Origin: an uncultured Eubacteriaceae bacterium | GTDB lineage: Bacteria; Bacillota; Clostridia; Lachnospirales; CAG-274 | Length of the DNA: 64,000 bases | Direction of reading: 5' to 3' | Assembly (NCBI GenBank): GCA_947167715.1 | Contig: CAMVJD010000001.1 | Span: forward strand, 1-64,000 | In this document: positions 27,207-35,819 of the stretch, piece by piece | Numbering within the stretch: position 1 is the first letter of the stretch | How the letters are laid out: every line of letters begins with the position of its first letter | Program-made: the position numbers and the translations under genes | Notes under the pieces: generated by a model | The model's input: only the letters and a program-made list of their open reading frames with translations | What the model was told of the DNA's origin: nothing | Databases searched by the model: none

Positions 27207-29495
27207 ATGCGAAAAAAAATACAATTTTCTCTTTTATTTTCAATATTTTTTTATGCGTTGTGCTTAAATGCCTTTGCGGCTGATTATATGTACGGAGATG
27301 CCGATAATGATAAAAATATCACAGCCTCCGATGCGGCGGTTGTTTTACAGTATACATTAAGCGGCGATTGGTCGGGGGTAATACCCGTGGGCTTTTGCGA
27401 TGTTGACAAAGATGGCAATATCACAGCCTCCGATGCGGCGGATATACTGCAAAAATCGCTTAAAGAGGAGTATAAATTCAAAGCAGATGCTTTGCCCGAT
27501 ATCCAAAAGCTGGATATTATAGGAAATAACGGTGATATTTATATTACAAGCGGCGAAAATGGCACGCAATCGGTCAGCGTAAAGTCGTATGACGGCAAAA
27601 GCGTTAGTCTGGCTGCCGAGGATGACAGATATAAGGTAATTATTTTCGGCGACCTTGAAAATAAACGCACGGTAAACTTTTTAAAGACTTTTATTTCGGA
27701 CAGTATTGACGAATATGCCGATGTGGATGCGGTATTTACCGACGAGACCAATGACACGAGCTTTGTGGATGATTTTATATGTGATTTTGATATGGGAGGA
27801 CTGTCGGGTATCACATATTGTCCGTACAGTACGGATACGGCAGTTGCGGAGCAGCTATGCAGAAAATATATTGACGAAGCAAAGACGGGATCGCCGTTTA
27901 CGCTTGTAATAGACAAGGATAATAATGTCAGACTTGTCGCTTACGGTACTGCGAATGTATATGATGCGGTTAAGGCTGTTGTAACGGGCAAGGGCGATAC
28001 GCTTATAAGCACCGTGACCACAACGGAGACCACAACGGAAACGACAACGGAAACAACGACAGAGGCAACAACACAGGCGCCCAATCCTTTCCCCAATTTA
28101 AGAAGCCTTATTAAAGAGGGCTACAGGCTGCAGGAAGGGAATATTGACGATGAAAGCGCCTATTTCTGGCTTGAAGCGGTGGAATCGTATAACGAAGAAA
28201 ACCCGGGCAGCTCAAACTATACATATCTTAATACTGCGCTTTACTATGCACAGAAAAACCGTACACCGCTGCAGTATTATAATAAAATAATAGGAATATT
28301 GGAGTCTATGCGCTTTTTGGTTACGGATGAGGAGCTTCCTTATCTTATAAGCGAGGGCTATTCGCGTGCGGAAAGCGGAACGGTGGATGTAGAGGCCTAT
28401 GAATGGCTTGCGGATGTTAATACTTTTAACGAGCAATTCAGCAATCTTGCCTCCTACGATAATCTTAATGCGCTGCTTTTCCGTGCTATGACGGGCAATT
28501 CGCCGCAGGAGTATTACGCGAAAATTACGGAAGCGCTGGAAAAGGCCAATGCGCTGCTTTATCCGACAACTACGATAGAGACTACAACAGAAACAACGAC
28601 CATAACCACAACAACACAAACCACTACACAGGCAACAACACAAACGCCGCCCGAAACGGAAACGGTTTCGCCGAATAAGGTACTTGATGTCGGCGGAGAG
28701 CATTTCTATATCGGTCAGGACGAGGAGGAGCTTTCCGAGCCTATGCGTGTTGAACAGGGTATAGAGGGCTGCTACTGGTATATCTATAATTCGGATTATC
28801 ACCATTATACGCAGGTAGGTGTTGCAGATGGTGTTGTAAAGTGCATATATACTATGTCCGAGGATCTGAAATATCGGGATCTTGTTTATAACCGGGATGT
28901 ATCGACGTTGAGCATTAAAGAGGACCCGCAGTATTTCTATTATAAATACGGCACGTTTGACGGCGTGAACTGCTATTTGTATTTTGACGGAAACGATGGC
29001 GACAGGCTTTACGGCATAATGCTTGTATCAAGCGATTACAAGCTTAAGGAGATCTATACCGACCGTACCATACAAAGCGCCAAAAACGAAATATTTGACA
29101 TGGGAAATGCTTTCCGTGCAAGGAACAATATTGCACCGCTTAAATACGATAAGCAGCTTGATGCTGTGGCACAGTCGCATTCCGATTATATGTCGGCAAA
29201 TCATCTGTTCAGTCATACGGGTGTGGACGGCTCGAAAATAGGCAAACGTCTTGACGATGCAAACATATATTTTAATTATGCGTGTGAAAATATTGCCATT
29301 GGCGATATTTGGCCTACGGGCGTTACATTTGGCTGGATCAATTCGTCCGGCCATAGGGCAAATATGCTTAAGGAGCTTGAAATAATAGGCGTTGGTATGA
29401 CATATACAAGCGGCAATTATTTCATAGGCGATGATGGATACCGCTACAATGCGGAGGTATCCTATGTTGAAAACTTTGTACATGTAGATCCTTGA
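27207..29495 (+). CDS. Secreted CAP (SCP/PR1) domain protein with N-terminal dockerin
   Basis: A 762-residue exported protein starting at 27207 (AAGGAGG 12 nt upstream). After a signal peptide ending NAFAAD comes a two-repeat dockerin (GDADNDKNITASDAAVVLQY and CDVDKDGNITASDAADILQK, residues about 30-86). Residues about 140-260 resemble a thioredoxin-like fold without a CxxC motif. A Thr-rich linker (about 270-290) leads to two related helical modules of about 75 residues, another Thr linker near 455-490, and a C-terminal CAP domain with HSDYMSANHLFSHTG, CENIAIGD and SSGHRANML. CAP proteins are extracellular; some bind lipids or act on peptides. An N-terminal rather than C-terminal dockerin is uncommon. 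Confidence 0.87.
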   Translation: MRKKIQFSLLFSIFFYALCLNAFAADYMYGDADNDKNITASDAAVVLQYTLSGDWSGVIPVGFCDVDKDGNITASDAADILQKSLKEEYKFKADALPDIQKLDIIGNNGDIYITSGENGTQSVSVKSYDGKSVSLAAEDDRYKVIIFGDLENKRTVNFLKTFISDSIDEYADVDAVFTDETNDTSFVDDFICDFDMGGLSGITYCPYSTDTAVAEQLCRKYIDEAKTGSPFTLVIDKDNNVRLVAYGTANVYDAVKAVVTGKGDTLISTVTTTETTTETTTETTTEATTQAPNPFPNLRSLIKEGYRLQEGNIDDESAYFWLEAVESYNEENPGSSNYTYLNTALYYAQKNRTPLQYYNKIIGILESMRFLVTDEELPYLISEGYSRAESGTVDVEAYEWLADVNTFNEQFSNLASYDNLNALLFRAMTGNSPQEYYAKITEALEKANALLYPTTTIETTTETTTITTTTQTTTQATTQTPPETETVSPNKVLDVGGEHFYIGQDEEELSEPMRVEQGIEGCYWYIYNSDYHHYTQVGVADGVVKCIYTMSEDLKYRDLVYNRDVSTLSIKEDPQYFYYKYGTFDGVNCYLYFDGNDGDRLYGIMLVSSDYKLKEIYTDRTIQSAKNEIFDMGNAFRARNNIAPLKYDKQLDAVAQSHSDYMSANHLFSHTGVDGSKIGKRLDDANIYFNYACENIAIGDIWPTGVTFGWINSSGHRANMLKELEIIGVGMTYTSGNYFIGDDGYRYNAEVSYVENFVHVDP

Positions 29496-29531
29496 TCTAT
29501 AATAAATATATAATGAGAGGAATGTATCATT

Positions 29532-30872
29532 ATGGCAATTACTTTAAAAACAAACGGACTTGCACCTTTCGTAAGAGAGGGCGAATTGGAAAAAATGAAG
29601 CCTTTTGCAGATGTTGCGGTAGATCTGCTTAACAGCGGCAAGGGCGCAGGCAATGACTTTATCGGCTGGGTAGATCTTCCTGTCGATTATGACAAGGAGG
29701 AGTTTGCACGCATTAAAGCTGCGGCAAAGAAGATACAGTCAAACAGCGAGGTGCTGGTGGTCATCGGTATCGGCGGCTCGTATCTTGGCGGCCGTGCGGC
29801 ACTTGATTTTATCAACGGCAATAACTACAACGGCAAAAAGCATCCCGGTCTGCCCGATATCTATTTTGTAGGCAACAGCATTTCGTCCGATTATTTAAGC
29901 GATATTATCGAGATGATAGGCGACAGGGACTTTTCGGTAAATGTTATCTCTAAATCCGGTACTACCACGGAGCCTGCTATAGCATTCAGGATATTCAAGA
30001 AAATGGTAGAGGACAAGTACGGCAAGGAGGGCGCAAAGGAGCGTATCTTTGCAACCACCGACAAGGCGCGCGGCGCGCTTAAAAACCTTTGCAACAAAGA
30101 GGGTTATGAGACCTTTGTTATTACGGACGATATCGGCGGACGCTTCTCCGTGCTTACTCCCGTGGGTCTTTTGCTTATGGCTGCCGCAGGCATTGACATT
30201 GATGCCGTTATGCAGGGTGCAGCAGATGCAAGAAAAGATTTTGACAACAAGGATATAGAGAACAACCCCTGCCTTAAATATGCGGTAATGCGCAATATTT
30301 TGCAGCGCAAGGGCAAGACGACAGAGATACTTGCAAACTACGAGCCTTCCTTAACAATGTTTGGTGAGTGGTACAAGCAGCTTTACGCAGAGAGTGAGGG
30401 CAAGGACCAGAAGGGTACCTTCCCCGTAAGCGCAAACTTCTCTACAGACCTGCACTCTATAGGACAGTTTATCCAGGACGGCAACAGAAACCTGTTTGAG
30501 ACCGTTTTATGGATAAAGAATGCAAAGAAAAACATTACTATCGAGACCGACCCCGAGAATGTGGACGGACTTAACTTCCTTGCGGGCAAGACCATACAGG
30601 AGGTAAATTCCAAGGCCTATGCGGGTACTTTCCTTGCACACGTTGACGGCGGCGTACCTACTATGGTGGTCGAGATAGACAAGGCCGATGCCTATAACTT
30701 TGGCTATGTGGTTTACTTCTTTGAAAAGGCACTTGCGATAAGCGGTTATCTTTTAGGTGTAAATCCGTTTGACCAGCCCGGTGTTGAGGCATACAAGAAA
30801 AATATGTTTGCACTTTTGGGCAAGCCCGGCTATGAAGAGGCCAAGGCTGCACTTGAGGCAAGATTAAGCTAA
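29532..30872 (+). CDS. pgi: Glucose-6-phosphate isomerase
   Basis: A 446-residue cytoplasmic enzyme interconverting glucose-6-phosphate and fructose-6-phosphate. Visible: [16 protein letters not shown], the sugar-phosphate site [25 protein letters not shown], the catalytic Glu/His region ([10 protein letters not shown]), and the C-terminal [16 protein letters not shown]ys motif. Length fits the short bacterial PGI type. It links glycolysis to glycogen synthesis (glgCD). An AGAGGA site precedes the ATG and a strong terminator follows. Confidence 0.97.
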   Translation: MAITLKTNGLAPFVREGELEKMKPFADVAVDLLNSGKGAGNDFIGWVDLPVDYDKEEFARIKAAAKKIQSNSEVLVVIGIGGSYLGGRAALDFINGNNYNGKKHPGLPDIYFVGNSISSDYLSDIIEMIGDRDFSVNVISKSGTTTEPAIAFRIFKKMVEDKYGKEGAKERIFATTDKARGALKNLCNKEGYETFVITDDIGGRFSVLTPVGLLLMAAAGIDIDAVMQGAADARKDFDNKDIENNPCLKYAVMRNILQRKGKTTEILANYEPSLTMFGEWYKQLYAESEGKDQKGTFPVSANFSTDLHSIGQFIQDGNRNLFETVLWIKNAKKNITIETDPENVDGLNFLAGKTIQEVNSKAYAGTFLAHVDGGVPTMVVEIDKADAYNFGYVVYFFEKALAISGYLLGVNPFDQPGVEAYKKNMFALLGKPGYEEAKAALEARLS

Positions 30873-30880
30873 AACCAAAC

Positions 30881-30917
30881 AAAATACCGCCGCAAAAGCC
30901 TGCGGCGGTATTTTTAT
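30881..30917 (+). terminator. pgi terminator
   Basis: AAATACCGCCGC pairs with GCGGCGGTATTT around an 8-nt loop and ends in TTTTT. Confidence 0.9.
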
Positions 30918-31092
30918 GTTTTATTCGCGCTTGGGGAGTGACAACAATAGGGGATCGTGCTTTCCAAAATTGCATTTCGCTTGAAAATGTGCATTTACCG
31001 AAAAACGCGGAATGTATTTGTGGGCGAAACGGGGCCTTATATAATTGAATAATTTACAAAAAAGCGGGCAACATATATCCGAGGTGAATTAT

Positions 31093-31284
31093 ATGAAGGA
31101 AAAGAAAAAGATAACCGCCGAGGATATAATGAAGTACGAAATAGCCGGTGAATTGGGCTTGATAGAAAAAATAAAAAGGTTTGGCTGGAAAAGCCTTACA
31201 TCCAAGGAAAGCGGCAGGATAGGCGGCATAATGGCGCGAAGAAAAAAGGACAGCCGCACCGGCCGAAGGCTGGATGAAAGATAA
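31093..31284 (+). CDS. Alpha/beta-type small acid-soluble spore protein (minor, divergent)
   Basis: A 63-residue basic protein. GAGGTG supports the ATG at 31093 over one at 31045. It has the two SASP boxes: KYEIAGELGLIEKI (box 1) and SKESGRIGGIMARRKK (box 2). Alpha/beta SASPs coat spore DNA and protect it from UV and chemicals. The GWKSLTSKESGRIGG form is that of the divergent SASP subgroup in Clostridia. In most Ruminococcus-type bacteria sporulation is not observed, so this gene points to spore-forming ability or its remnant. Monocistronic between terminators. Confidence 0.85.
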   Translation: MKEKKKITAEDIMKYEIAGELGLIEKIKRFGWKSLTSKESGRIGGIMARRKKDSRTGRRLDER

Positions 31285-31319
31285 AAAAGGGGACTTTTAA
31301 ATTAAGTCCCCTAAAAATT
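31284..31319. terminator. Bidirectional terminator between SASP and nitroreductase genes
   Basis: AGGGGACTT and AAGTCCCCT stem with A-run and T-run flanks. Confidence 0.85.
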
Positions 31320-31979
31320 TTATATGGCTAAAATATGTCCCGAAGCGGTGGAAAAATGACATTTTGCTATGCCAAGATCTACCTTTGCAAACTGACCTTT
31401 GCTGCAATGACATTCAACCTCTTCACCCTTTAGGGTAAAGAAAACATCGGGCTCTTTTACGGATGCGGGTGCAAGCAATGCAGCCTCGACGCCCGAGCGG
31501 AACCATTGCGGAGAAGCTTCTGTACAGTTGCTTATTTGTGAAATACTGTGGCTTCGCCTTTGCGGACTGCGTTCGTCACCGTAGCCGATAGATATTATGC
31601 ATACCAGCTTTTCGCCGCGCTTGGTATCTACATTACAAAGTGAGCGTATAAAGGTGCTTCCCACCCAACAGGTGTTAAGGCCTATGCTCTGTGCGTAAAG
31701 CACTATCTGTTCACCGTAAAAGCCTGTTTTTTCAAACAGATCTTCGCTGTTTTTGCCTATGCAGGCAATATAATTTGTTGCTCCGCTGAAATCGGTATAG
31801 CGTGAGGGCAGAGAGTTAAGGCAGCTTGCCTCGTCAAAAACTATCTGCATATTAAGATCGCTCTCGCTGTTGCATTGCGCTATATATTCGCGTAAAAGAC
31901 GCCTTTTTGCGGGCTCTATCGCAGCATCGTTGTATACCCTGACGCTGCGTCTTTGCTTGATAACATCAATAGCATCCAT
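31320..31979 (-). CDS. Nitroreductase-family protein
   Basis: A 219-residue flavin-dependent oxidoreductase relative. The ATG at 31979 is preferred to a GTG at 31988 because GGAGG lies 8 nt before it. The N-terminal IKQRRSVRVYNDAAIEP motif and the GLNTCWVGS and CIISIGYGDE segments identify the fold; the sequence resembles the putative TM1586-like branch, in which two half-domains are joined in one chain. Substrate unknown. It is preceded by a 22-codon ORF with a good ribosome site. Confidence 0.85.
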   Translation of the reverse strand: MDAIDVIKQRRSVRVYNDAAIEPAKRRLLREYIAQCNSESDLNMQIVFDEASCLNSLPSRYTDFSGATNYIACIGKNSEDLFEKTGFYGEQIVLYAQSIGLNTCWVGSTFIRSLCNVDTKRGEKLVCIISIGYGDERSPQRRSHSISQISNCTEASPQWFRSGVEAALLAPASVKEPDVFFTLKGEEVECHCSKGQFAKVDLGIAKCHFSTASGHILAI

Positions 31980-32009
31980 GACTGTCACCTCCGTTATATA
32001 CGGCAGCCG

Positions 32010-32078
32010 TCATATTCGCGTGTGCTTTAACAGCTGCCGTGAATCATTATTTCTTCTTCCTGTGCCAAAATAACTCAT
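32010..32078 (-). CDS. Possible 22-residue peptide upstream of the nitroreductase gene
   Basis: ATG at 32078 with AAAGGA 4-5 nt upstream starts a 22-codon frame (MSYFGTGRRN ... KHTRI) that ends 30 bp before the nitroreductase start. A TATAAT on the minus strand at 32101-32106 could be its -10 box. The peptide is basic, with no recognised similarity. An inverted repeat ACGGCAGC/GCTGCCGT overlaps it, so it may be a leader peptide controlling the next gene. Support is the ribosome site and spacing only. Confidence 0.35.
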   Translation of the reverse strand: MSYFGTGRRNNDSRQLLKHTRI

Positions 32079-32204
32079 CACGTCCTTTCTTATAACAGAT
32101 ATTATACTTGCTGTAAATTTGTTAATAATTATGGCCAAGTAAAATATAATATCACATTCTTATATACAATAATAACATTTATATTGCAGAATGTCAACGG
32201 TTGT

Positions 32205-32251
32205 GTTACATAATTAACAAAAATGTAACAATTTCATTTCTGCTTTGTAAC
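32205..32251. promoter_or_regulatory. Cluster of TGTAAC half-sites
   Basis: GTTACAT (32205-32211) and ATGTAAC (32223-32229) form an inverted repeat, and another TGTAAC lies 22 bp farther (32246-32251). Between divergent genes and 60-100 bp upstream of a strong promoter, they look like an operator. The rest of the gap 32079-32419 shows only A+T-rich sequence and the promoter at 32313-32341. Confidence 0.4.
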
Positions 32252-32312
32252 AGTTGATAATATTTAGGCAAAAAAAATTTACATTTATGTATAGAATATT
32301 TTATGAAAAATG

Positions 32313-32341
32313 TTGCAATCTGGTAAAAATAGAGTTATAAT
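32313..32341 (+). promoter_or_regulatory. Promoter of the TerB-like gene
   Basis: TTGCAA, 17-nt spacer, TATAAT. Confidence 0.82.
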
Positions 32342-32419
32342 ATACATATATAAATTATTTGTATAAATGTTTTGTTGTAAATTAGTAAATACTGTGTTGT
32401 AACAAGGAGGTATCATCAG

Positions 32420-32824
32420 ATGTATCTGGAAGCACTCAATAATAGAGAAAAGGAACTTTTTTTAAGTCTTGCGTATAACCTGTCGGCTGCAGACAAGGAC
32501 TATAGTCCCGAGGAAAGAGTGACTGTTGCATCATATTGCCGTGAAATGGGCATTGATTTTGATATGAGCAAGGTCAACCTTTCTGTTGACGAGGTTATTG
32601 ATGAGATAAGCCGTATTTGTTCAAACCAGATAAAGCGTATCATTGTTTTTGAGGCTATGCGTCTTACACTTGCTGACCTTGATTATGATGATGACGAAAG
32701 GGCTATTCTTAAAAAAGCATTTGAAAAGTTTGGCTTGGATATGTCTTTCCACGATAGCTGTGAAGCGCTTATTAATGATTATATAGAGCTTCAGGGAAAG
32801 ATCAACGAACTTATCGAGGAATAA
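32420..32824 (+). CDS. TerB-like helical protein
   Basis: A 134-residue acidic, all-helical protein. Its pattern (LFLSLAYNLSAADKDYSPEE, then ICSNQIKRIIVFEAMRLTLADLDYDDDERAILKKAFEKFGL) matches the TerB fold, in which two pseudo-repeats carry acidic clusters (DKDYSPEE and DLDYDDDE) that may bind metal. TerB-domain proteins are linked to tellurite resistance and stress at the membrane, but many stand-alone versions have no known role. AAGGAGG lies before the ATG. Monocistronic, with its own promoter and terminator. Confidence 0.75.
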   Translation: MYLEALNNREKELFLSLAYNLSAADKDYSPEERVTVASYCREMGIDFDMSKVNLSVDEVIDEISRICSNQIKRIIVFEAMRLTLADLDYDDDERAILKKAFEKFGLDMSFHDSCEALINDYIELQGKINELIEE

Positions 32825-32837
32825 AATTTAAATGATG

Positions 32838-32874
32838 ACAGCGCTTGTTTATTGCAGGCGCTGTATTTTTTTTT
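32838..32874 (+). terminator. Terminator of TerB-like gene
   Basis: ACAGCGC and GCGCTGT stem followed by A and nine T. Confidence 0.88.
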
Positions 32875-32900
32875 GCATATTTAAAAAAATTATAAGAAAA

Positions 32901-32917
32901 CTAATCTTAAATTAGAA
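32901..32917. promoter_or_regulatory. Palindromic CTAATCTTAAATTAGAA motif upstream of htrA operon
   Basis: The sequence lies 68 bp upstream of a TATAAT at 32985-32990 that is the probable -10 box of the htrA operon (no good -35 box). It resembles the motif in front of the response-regulator gene (9531-9556) and one at the adhesin promoter. A shared activator is a hypothesis. Confidence 0.4.
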
Positions 32918-33088
32918 TTATTAAGCATTTATGAATTATTAATTAAAAGTTCGTTATTTTAATTATTTTTTAATAATTCGATACTATAATAATACCTGTA
33001 AAGCAAAGAAAGCTTGCAAAAAAGAATCAACTTTGCGATCAATGCAAAGAATATTTAAATATAAATATTAATTCGGAGGTAAAAAGTT

Positions 33089-34501
33089 ATGGATGAATTA
33101 AAAAATTTTGACGAACAGGTACAAGAGGAAGCAAGTGAGGATTTTAATTGCGAAATAAACGATACTGTATCGGATGAAAGTGTAAACGATGTATCGGAGC
33201 AAAGTGTAAACGATGTGTCGGAGCAGCCCGCAGAGGATACTGTCAAGGCGGCGGATGCCGAAACACAGTCTATGGCGGAGCAAGCCTCAAGCGATGCAAT
33301 GGAAAGGGCAAAGGCTCTTGACGAGTTTAAGCAAAAAAGGGCGGCGTTCAGAAAGACAGCGGCGCTTGGTATAGTCGGTGCGGTGCTGTTTGGCGCATCG
33401 CTTGGCGGAGCGATAGGTGTATCATATAATGCATCAAGAAATATATTTGTTAAATCCGCACAGCCGTTTAATTTTGAAACGCAGCAAAGTGAATTGAGCG
33501 GTCAGGCCACGGCAGCGGGAAGTCTTGATATCACACCTTCAAACGACAGCGTTATAGACACCATTAATAAGGTAAAAAACTCGGTCGTAAATATTTCCAT
33601 AACCGCACGCGCACAGGGATTTTTTGGCGAATCCTACGAAAGCGAGGGTGCAGGCTCGGGTATAATTTATTCGCAGGATGACGAAAAGGTATATATAGTA
33701 ACTAATAACCATGTTATAGAGGATGCGGATGAGGTAAGCATTTCAATAACAGGCGAGGAAACCGTAAAGGCAAGCCTTGTCGGACGCGACCCATCCTCCG
33801 ACCTTGCGGTCATATCCGTGCTTAAGGCAGATTTGAAGTCTGCGGGCATAAACGAGGTGACGCCTGCGGTATTTGGCGATTCGGACAGCGTTCAGGTAGG
33901 CGAATATGTTGTTGCGATAGGCAACGCTCTGGGCGAAGGCAAAACTACCACACGCGGTATTATAAGCGCAGAAAACAAGACCATAAATGTAGACGGCAAG
34001 CATCTTGAAATGATACAGACCGATGCGGCAATCAACCCGGGCAACAGCGGCGGCGCACTTGTAAACAGCGCAGGACAGGTAATAGGTATAAATACCGCAA
34101 AGTATTCAAGCTATTCTATAGAGGGTACAGGCTTTGCAATACCCGTAAATACGGCCAAAGACGTAATTACACAGCTGGTTGAAACGGGCAGCGTGGATAA
34201 GCCGTATCTTGGTATAGTGGGCTATACCATTGACGACGAGTTTAAGGAAAGATACAGCATTACGGCAGACGGTGCGTTTATATCGTCGATTGACGAGGGC
34301 AGTGCAGCCGAAGATGCAGGCTTAATACGCTCGGATATTATAACCGCGATAGACGGTGTACAGGTAAAATCGGTCGAGGAGCTTTCAAAAGAGATAAAGA
34401 AGCATAAATCGGGCGATACCGTTACATTGAGCATTATCAGAAACGGTATTGAAAATATGGAAGTAAAGGCAACTTTAAAAAATTACAATGAACAGTTTTA
34501 A
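33089..34501 (+). CDS. HtrA/DegP-family serine protease with PDZ domain
   Basis: A 470-residue envelope protease. An acidic cytoplasmic N-terminus (1-85) containing duplicated SVNDVSEQ units is followed by one membrane helix (about 90-112), then an extracytoplasmic trypsin-like domain with catalytic His208 (TNNHVIED), Asp238 (SSDLAVI) and Ser320 (NPGNSGGAL), and a PDZ domain (about 375-465). HtrA proteins degrade or refold misfolded exported proteins. CGGAGG precedes the ATG. A second HtrA gene follows after 13 bp. Confidence 0.95.
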   Translation: MDELKNFDEQVQEEASEDFNCEINDTVSDESVNDVSEQSVNDVSEQPAEDTVKAADAETQSMAEQASSDAMERAKALDEFKQKRAAFRKTAALGIVGAVLFGASLGGAIGVSYNASRNIFVKSAQPFNFETQQSELSGQATAAGSLDITPSNDSVIDTINKVKNSVVNISITARAQGFFGESYESEGAGSGIIYSQDDEKVYIVTNNHVIEDADEVSISITGEETVKASLVGRDPSSDLAVISVLKADLKSAGINEVTPAVFGDSDSVQVGEYVVAIGNALGEGKTTTRGIISAENKTINVDGKHLEMIQTDAAINPGNSGGALVNSAGQVIGINTAKYSSYSIEGTGFAIPVNTAKDVITQLVETGSVDKPYLGIVGYTIDDEFKERYSITADGAFISSIDEGSAAEDAGLIRSDIITAIDGVQVKSVEELSKEIKKHKSGDTVTLSIIRNGIENMEVKATLKNYNEQF

Positions 34502-34514
34502 GAGGTGAATATAT

Positions 34515-35678
34515 ATGAAAAAAGCGATAAAACAATTTACAAAACTTGTGGTCCTGGGATGCGTAATGGGTGGCGTGATAGGCTTTGCCCAGCCGTTTGC
34601 AACGGGCTATGTTATACCTAAAATTCAGGAAAGCAGGACGGCTGCGGCAGATGAGGCCGAGCAAAGCGATAATTTTGACACGGATGAAAAAATCAATGTT
34701 CAAAATACAGCAAACCTTGACGAGGCATCAAAAAACACGGTAGAGCTTATTAAAAAGGTAAAGCCGGCGGTAGTTTGCATAACTACAAAGGCTACCTCGC
34801 GCGATTGGTTCAATCAGGTTTATGAGACCGAGGGCGCAGGCTCGGGCGTTATTTTCCACGAGGATGAAAACAATGTTTATATAGTAACAAACGCTCACGT
34901 TGTTTCGGGCGCAAGTGAGGTCTTGATATCTGTATCCGAAAGCGATCTGGTTTCCGCAAGCCTTGTCGGAAAGGACGTTAATGCGGATCTTGCGGTAATA
35001 AGTGTGACCAAGGCAGACCTTAAGTCTGTCGGCATTACGGGCGTTACCATTGCCGAATTCGGAAGCTCGTCCTCGCTTCAAATGGGCGAAAGTGTTATAG
35101 CAATAGGCAATGCCTTGGGTCACGGCAATACCGCAACTGCGGGTATAGTCAGCACCCTGCCCAAGGAGGTAAGCATTCAGGGCAAAAAGCTTACGGTCGT
35201 ACAGACGGATGCGGCTATCAATCCGGGCAACAGCGGCGGTGCGCTTATAAACAGCAAGGGTCAGGTGATCGGCATTAATACCGCAAAGCTTGCTATAACG
35301 GAGGTCGAGGGTGTAGGCTATGCCATTGCAAGTGATGTTGCAAAGCCTATGATAGAATCACTTATGAATACTTCGGAAACGCCTGCGCTGGGAGTGTCCG
35401 TTGTGGATCTTTCCGAGCAGGAGGCAAAGTATTACGGCCTTCCTCAGGCAGGTGTGGTAATAAGTCAGGTTTACAGGGGCAGCGCGGCCGAATCCGCAGG
35501 CCTTGAGACCGGTGATATAGTAACGGCGTTTAACGGTTCGCCTGTTTTTACAGCCGATCAGCTTATAAGTGCCATTAAAAATTGCAAGGTTGGCGAAAGT
35601 GTAGGCGTTACTGTTATCCGTGACGGTAAGACGATACAAAAGACTGCAAAGCTTACAAAAGCACAGACAAATTTCTAA
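34515..35678 (+). CDS. Second HtrA/DegP-family serine protease
   Basis: A 387-residue paralogue of the preceding protein. N-terminal membrane helix or uncleaved signal (KLVVLGCVMGGVIGFAQPF), then the protease domain with His128 (TNAHVVSG), Asp158 (NADLAVI) and Ser240 (NPGNSGGAL), and a C-terminal PDZ domain (GSAAESAGLETGDIVTAFNG). It lacks the long acidic cytoplasmic part of its neighbour. The tandem arrangement indicates duplication and possible hetero-oligomers. A terminator follows. Confidence 0.94.
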   Translation: MKKAIKQFTKLVVLGCVMGGVIGFAQPFATGYVIPKIQESRTAAADEAEQSDNFDTDEKINVQNTANLDEASKNTVELIKKVKPAVVCITTKATSRDWFNQVYETEGAGSGVIFHEDENNVYIVTNAHVVSGASEVLISVSESDLVSASLVGKDVNADLAVISVTKADLKSVGITGVTIAEFGSSSSLQMGESVIAIGNALGHGNTATAGIVSTLPKEVSIQGKKLTVVQTDAAINPGNSGGALINSKGQVIGINTAKLAITEVEGVGYAIASDVAKPMIESLMNTSETPALGVSVVDLSEQEAKYYGLPQAGVVISQVYRGSAAESAGLETGDIVTAFNGSPVFTADQLISAIKNCKVGESVGVTVIRDGKTIQKTAKLTKAQTNF

Positions 35679-35687
35679 ACCATTCAC

Positions 35688-35722
35688 AAAACCCGCGGCA
35701 ACAATGCTGCGGGTTTGTGTTT
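35688..35722 (+). terminator. Terminator of the htrA operon
   Basis: AAACCCGC and GCGGGTTT stem followed by GTGTTTT. Confidence 0.75.
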
Positions 35723-35819
35723 TAATATAAAAAAATTAAATAATATCTTTTTTTTATTTATATTATGTGATATACTATAAGAAAATGTATTGCATTTTCC
35801 CGAGGGGCAGGTGGATCGC

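Noticed and set aside
30960..31092. Sigma-G-type promoter for the SASP gene
   Set aside because: A GAATG is present, but no -10 element at the required spacing was found.
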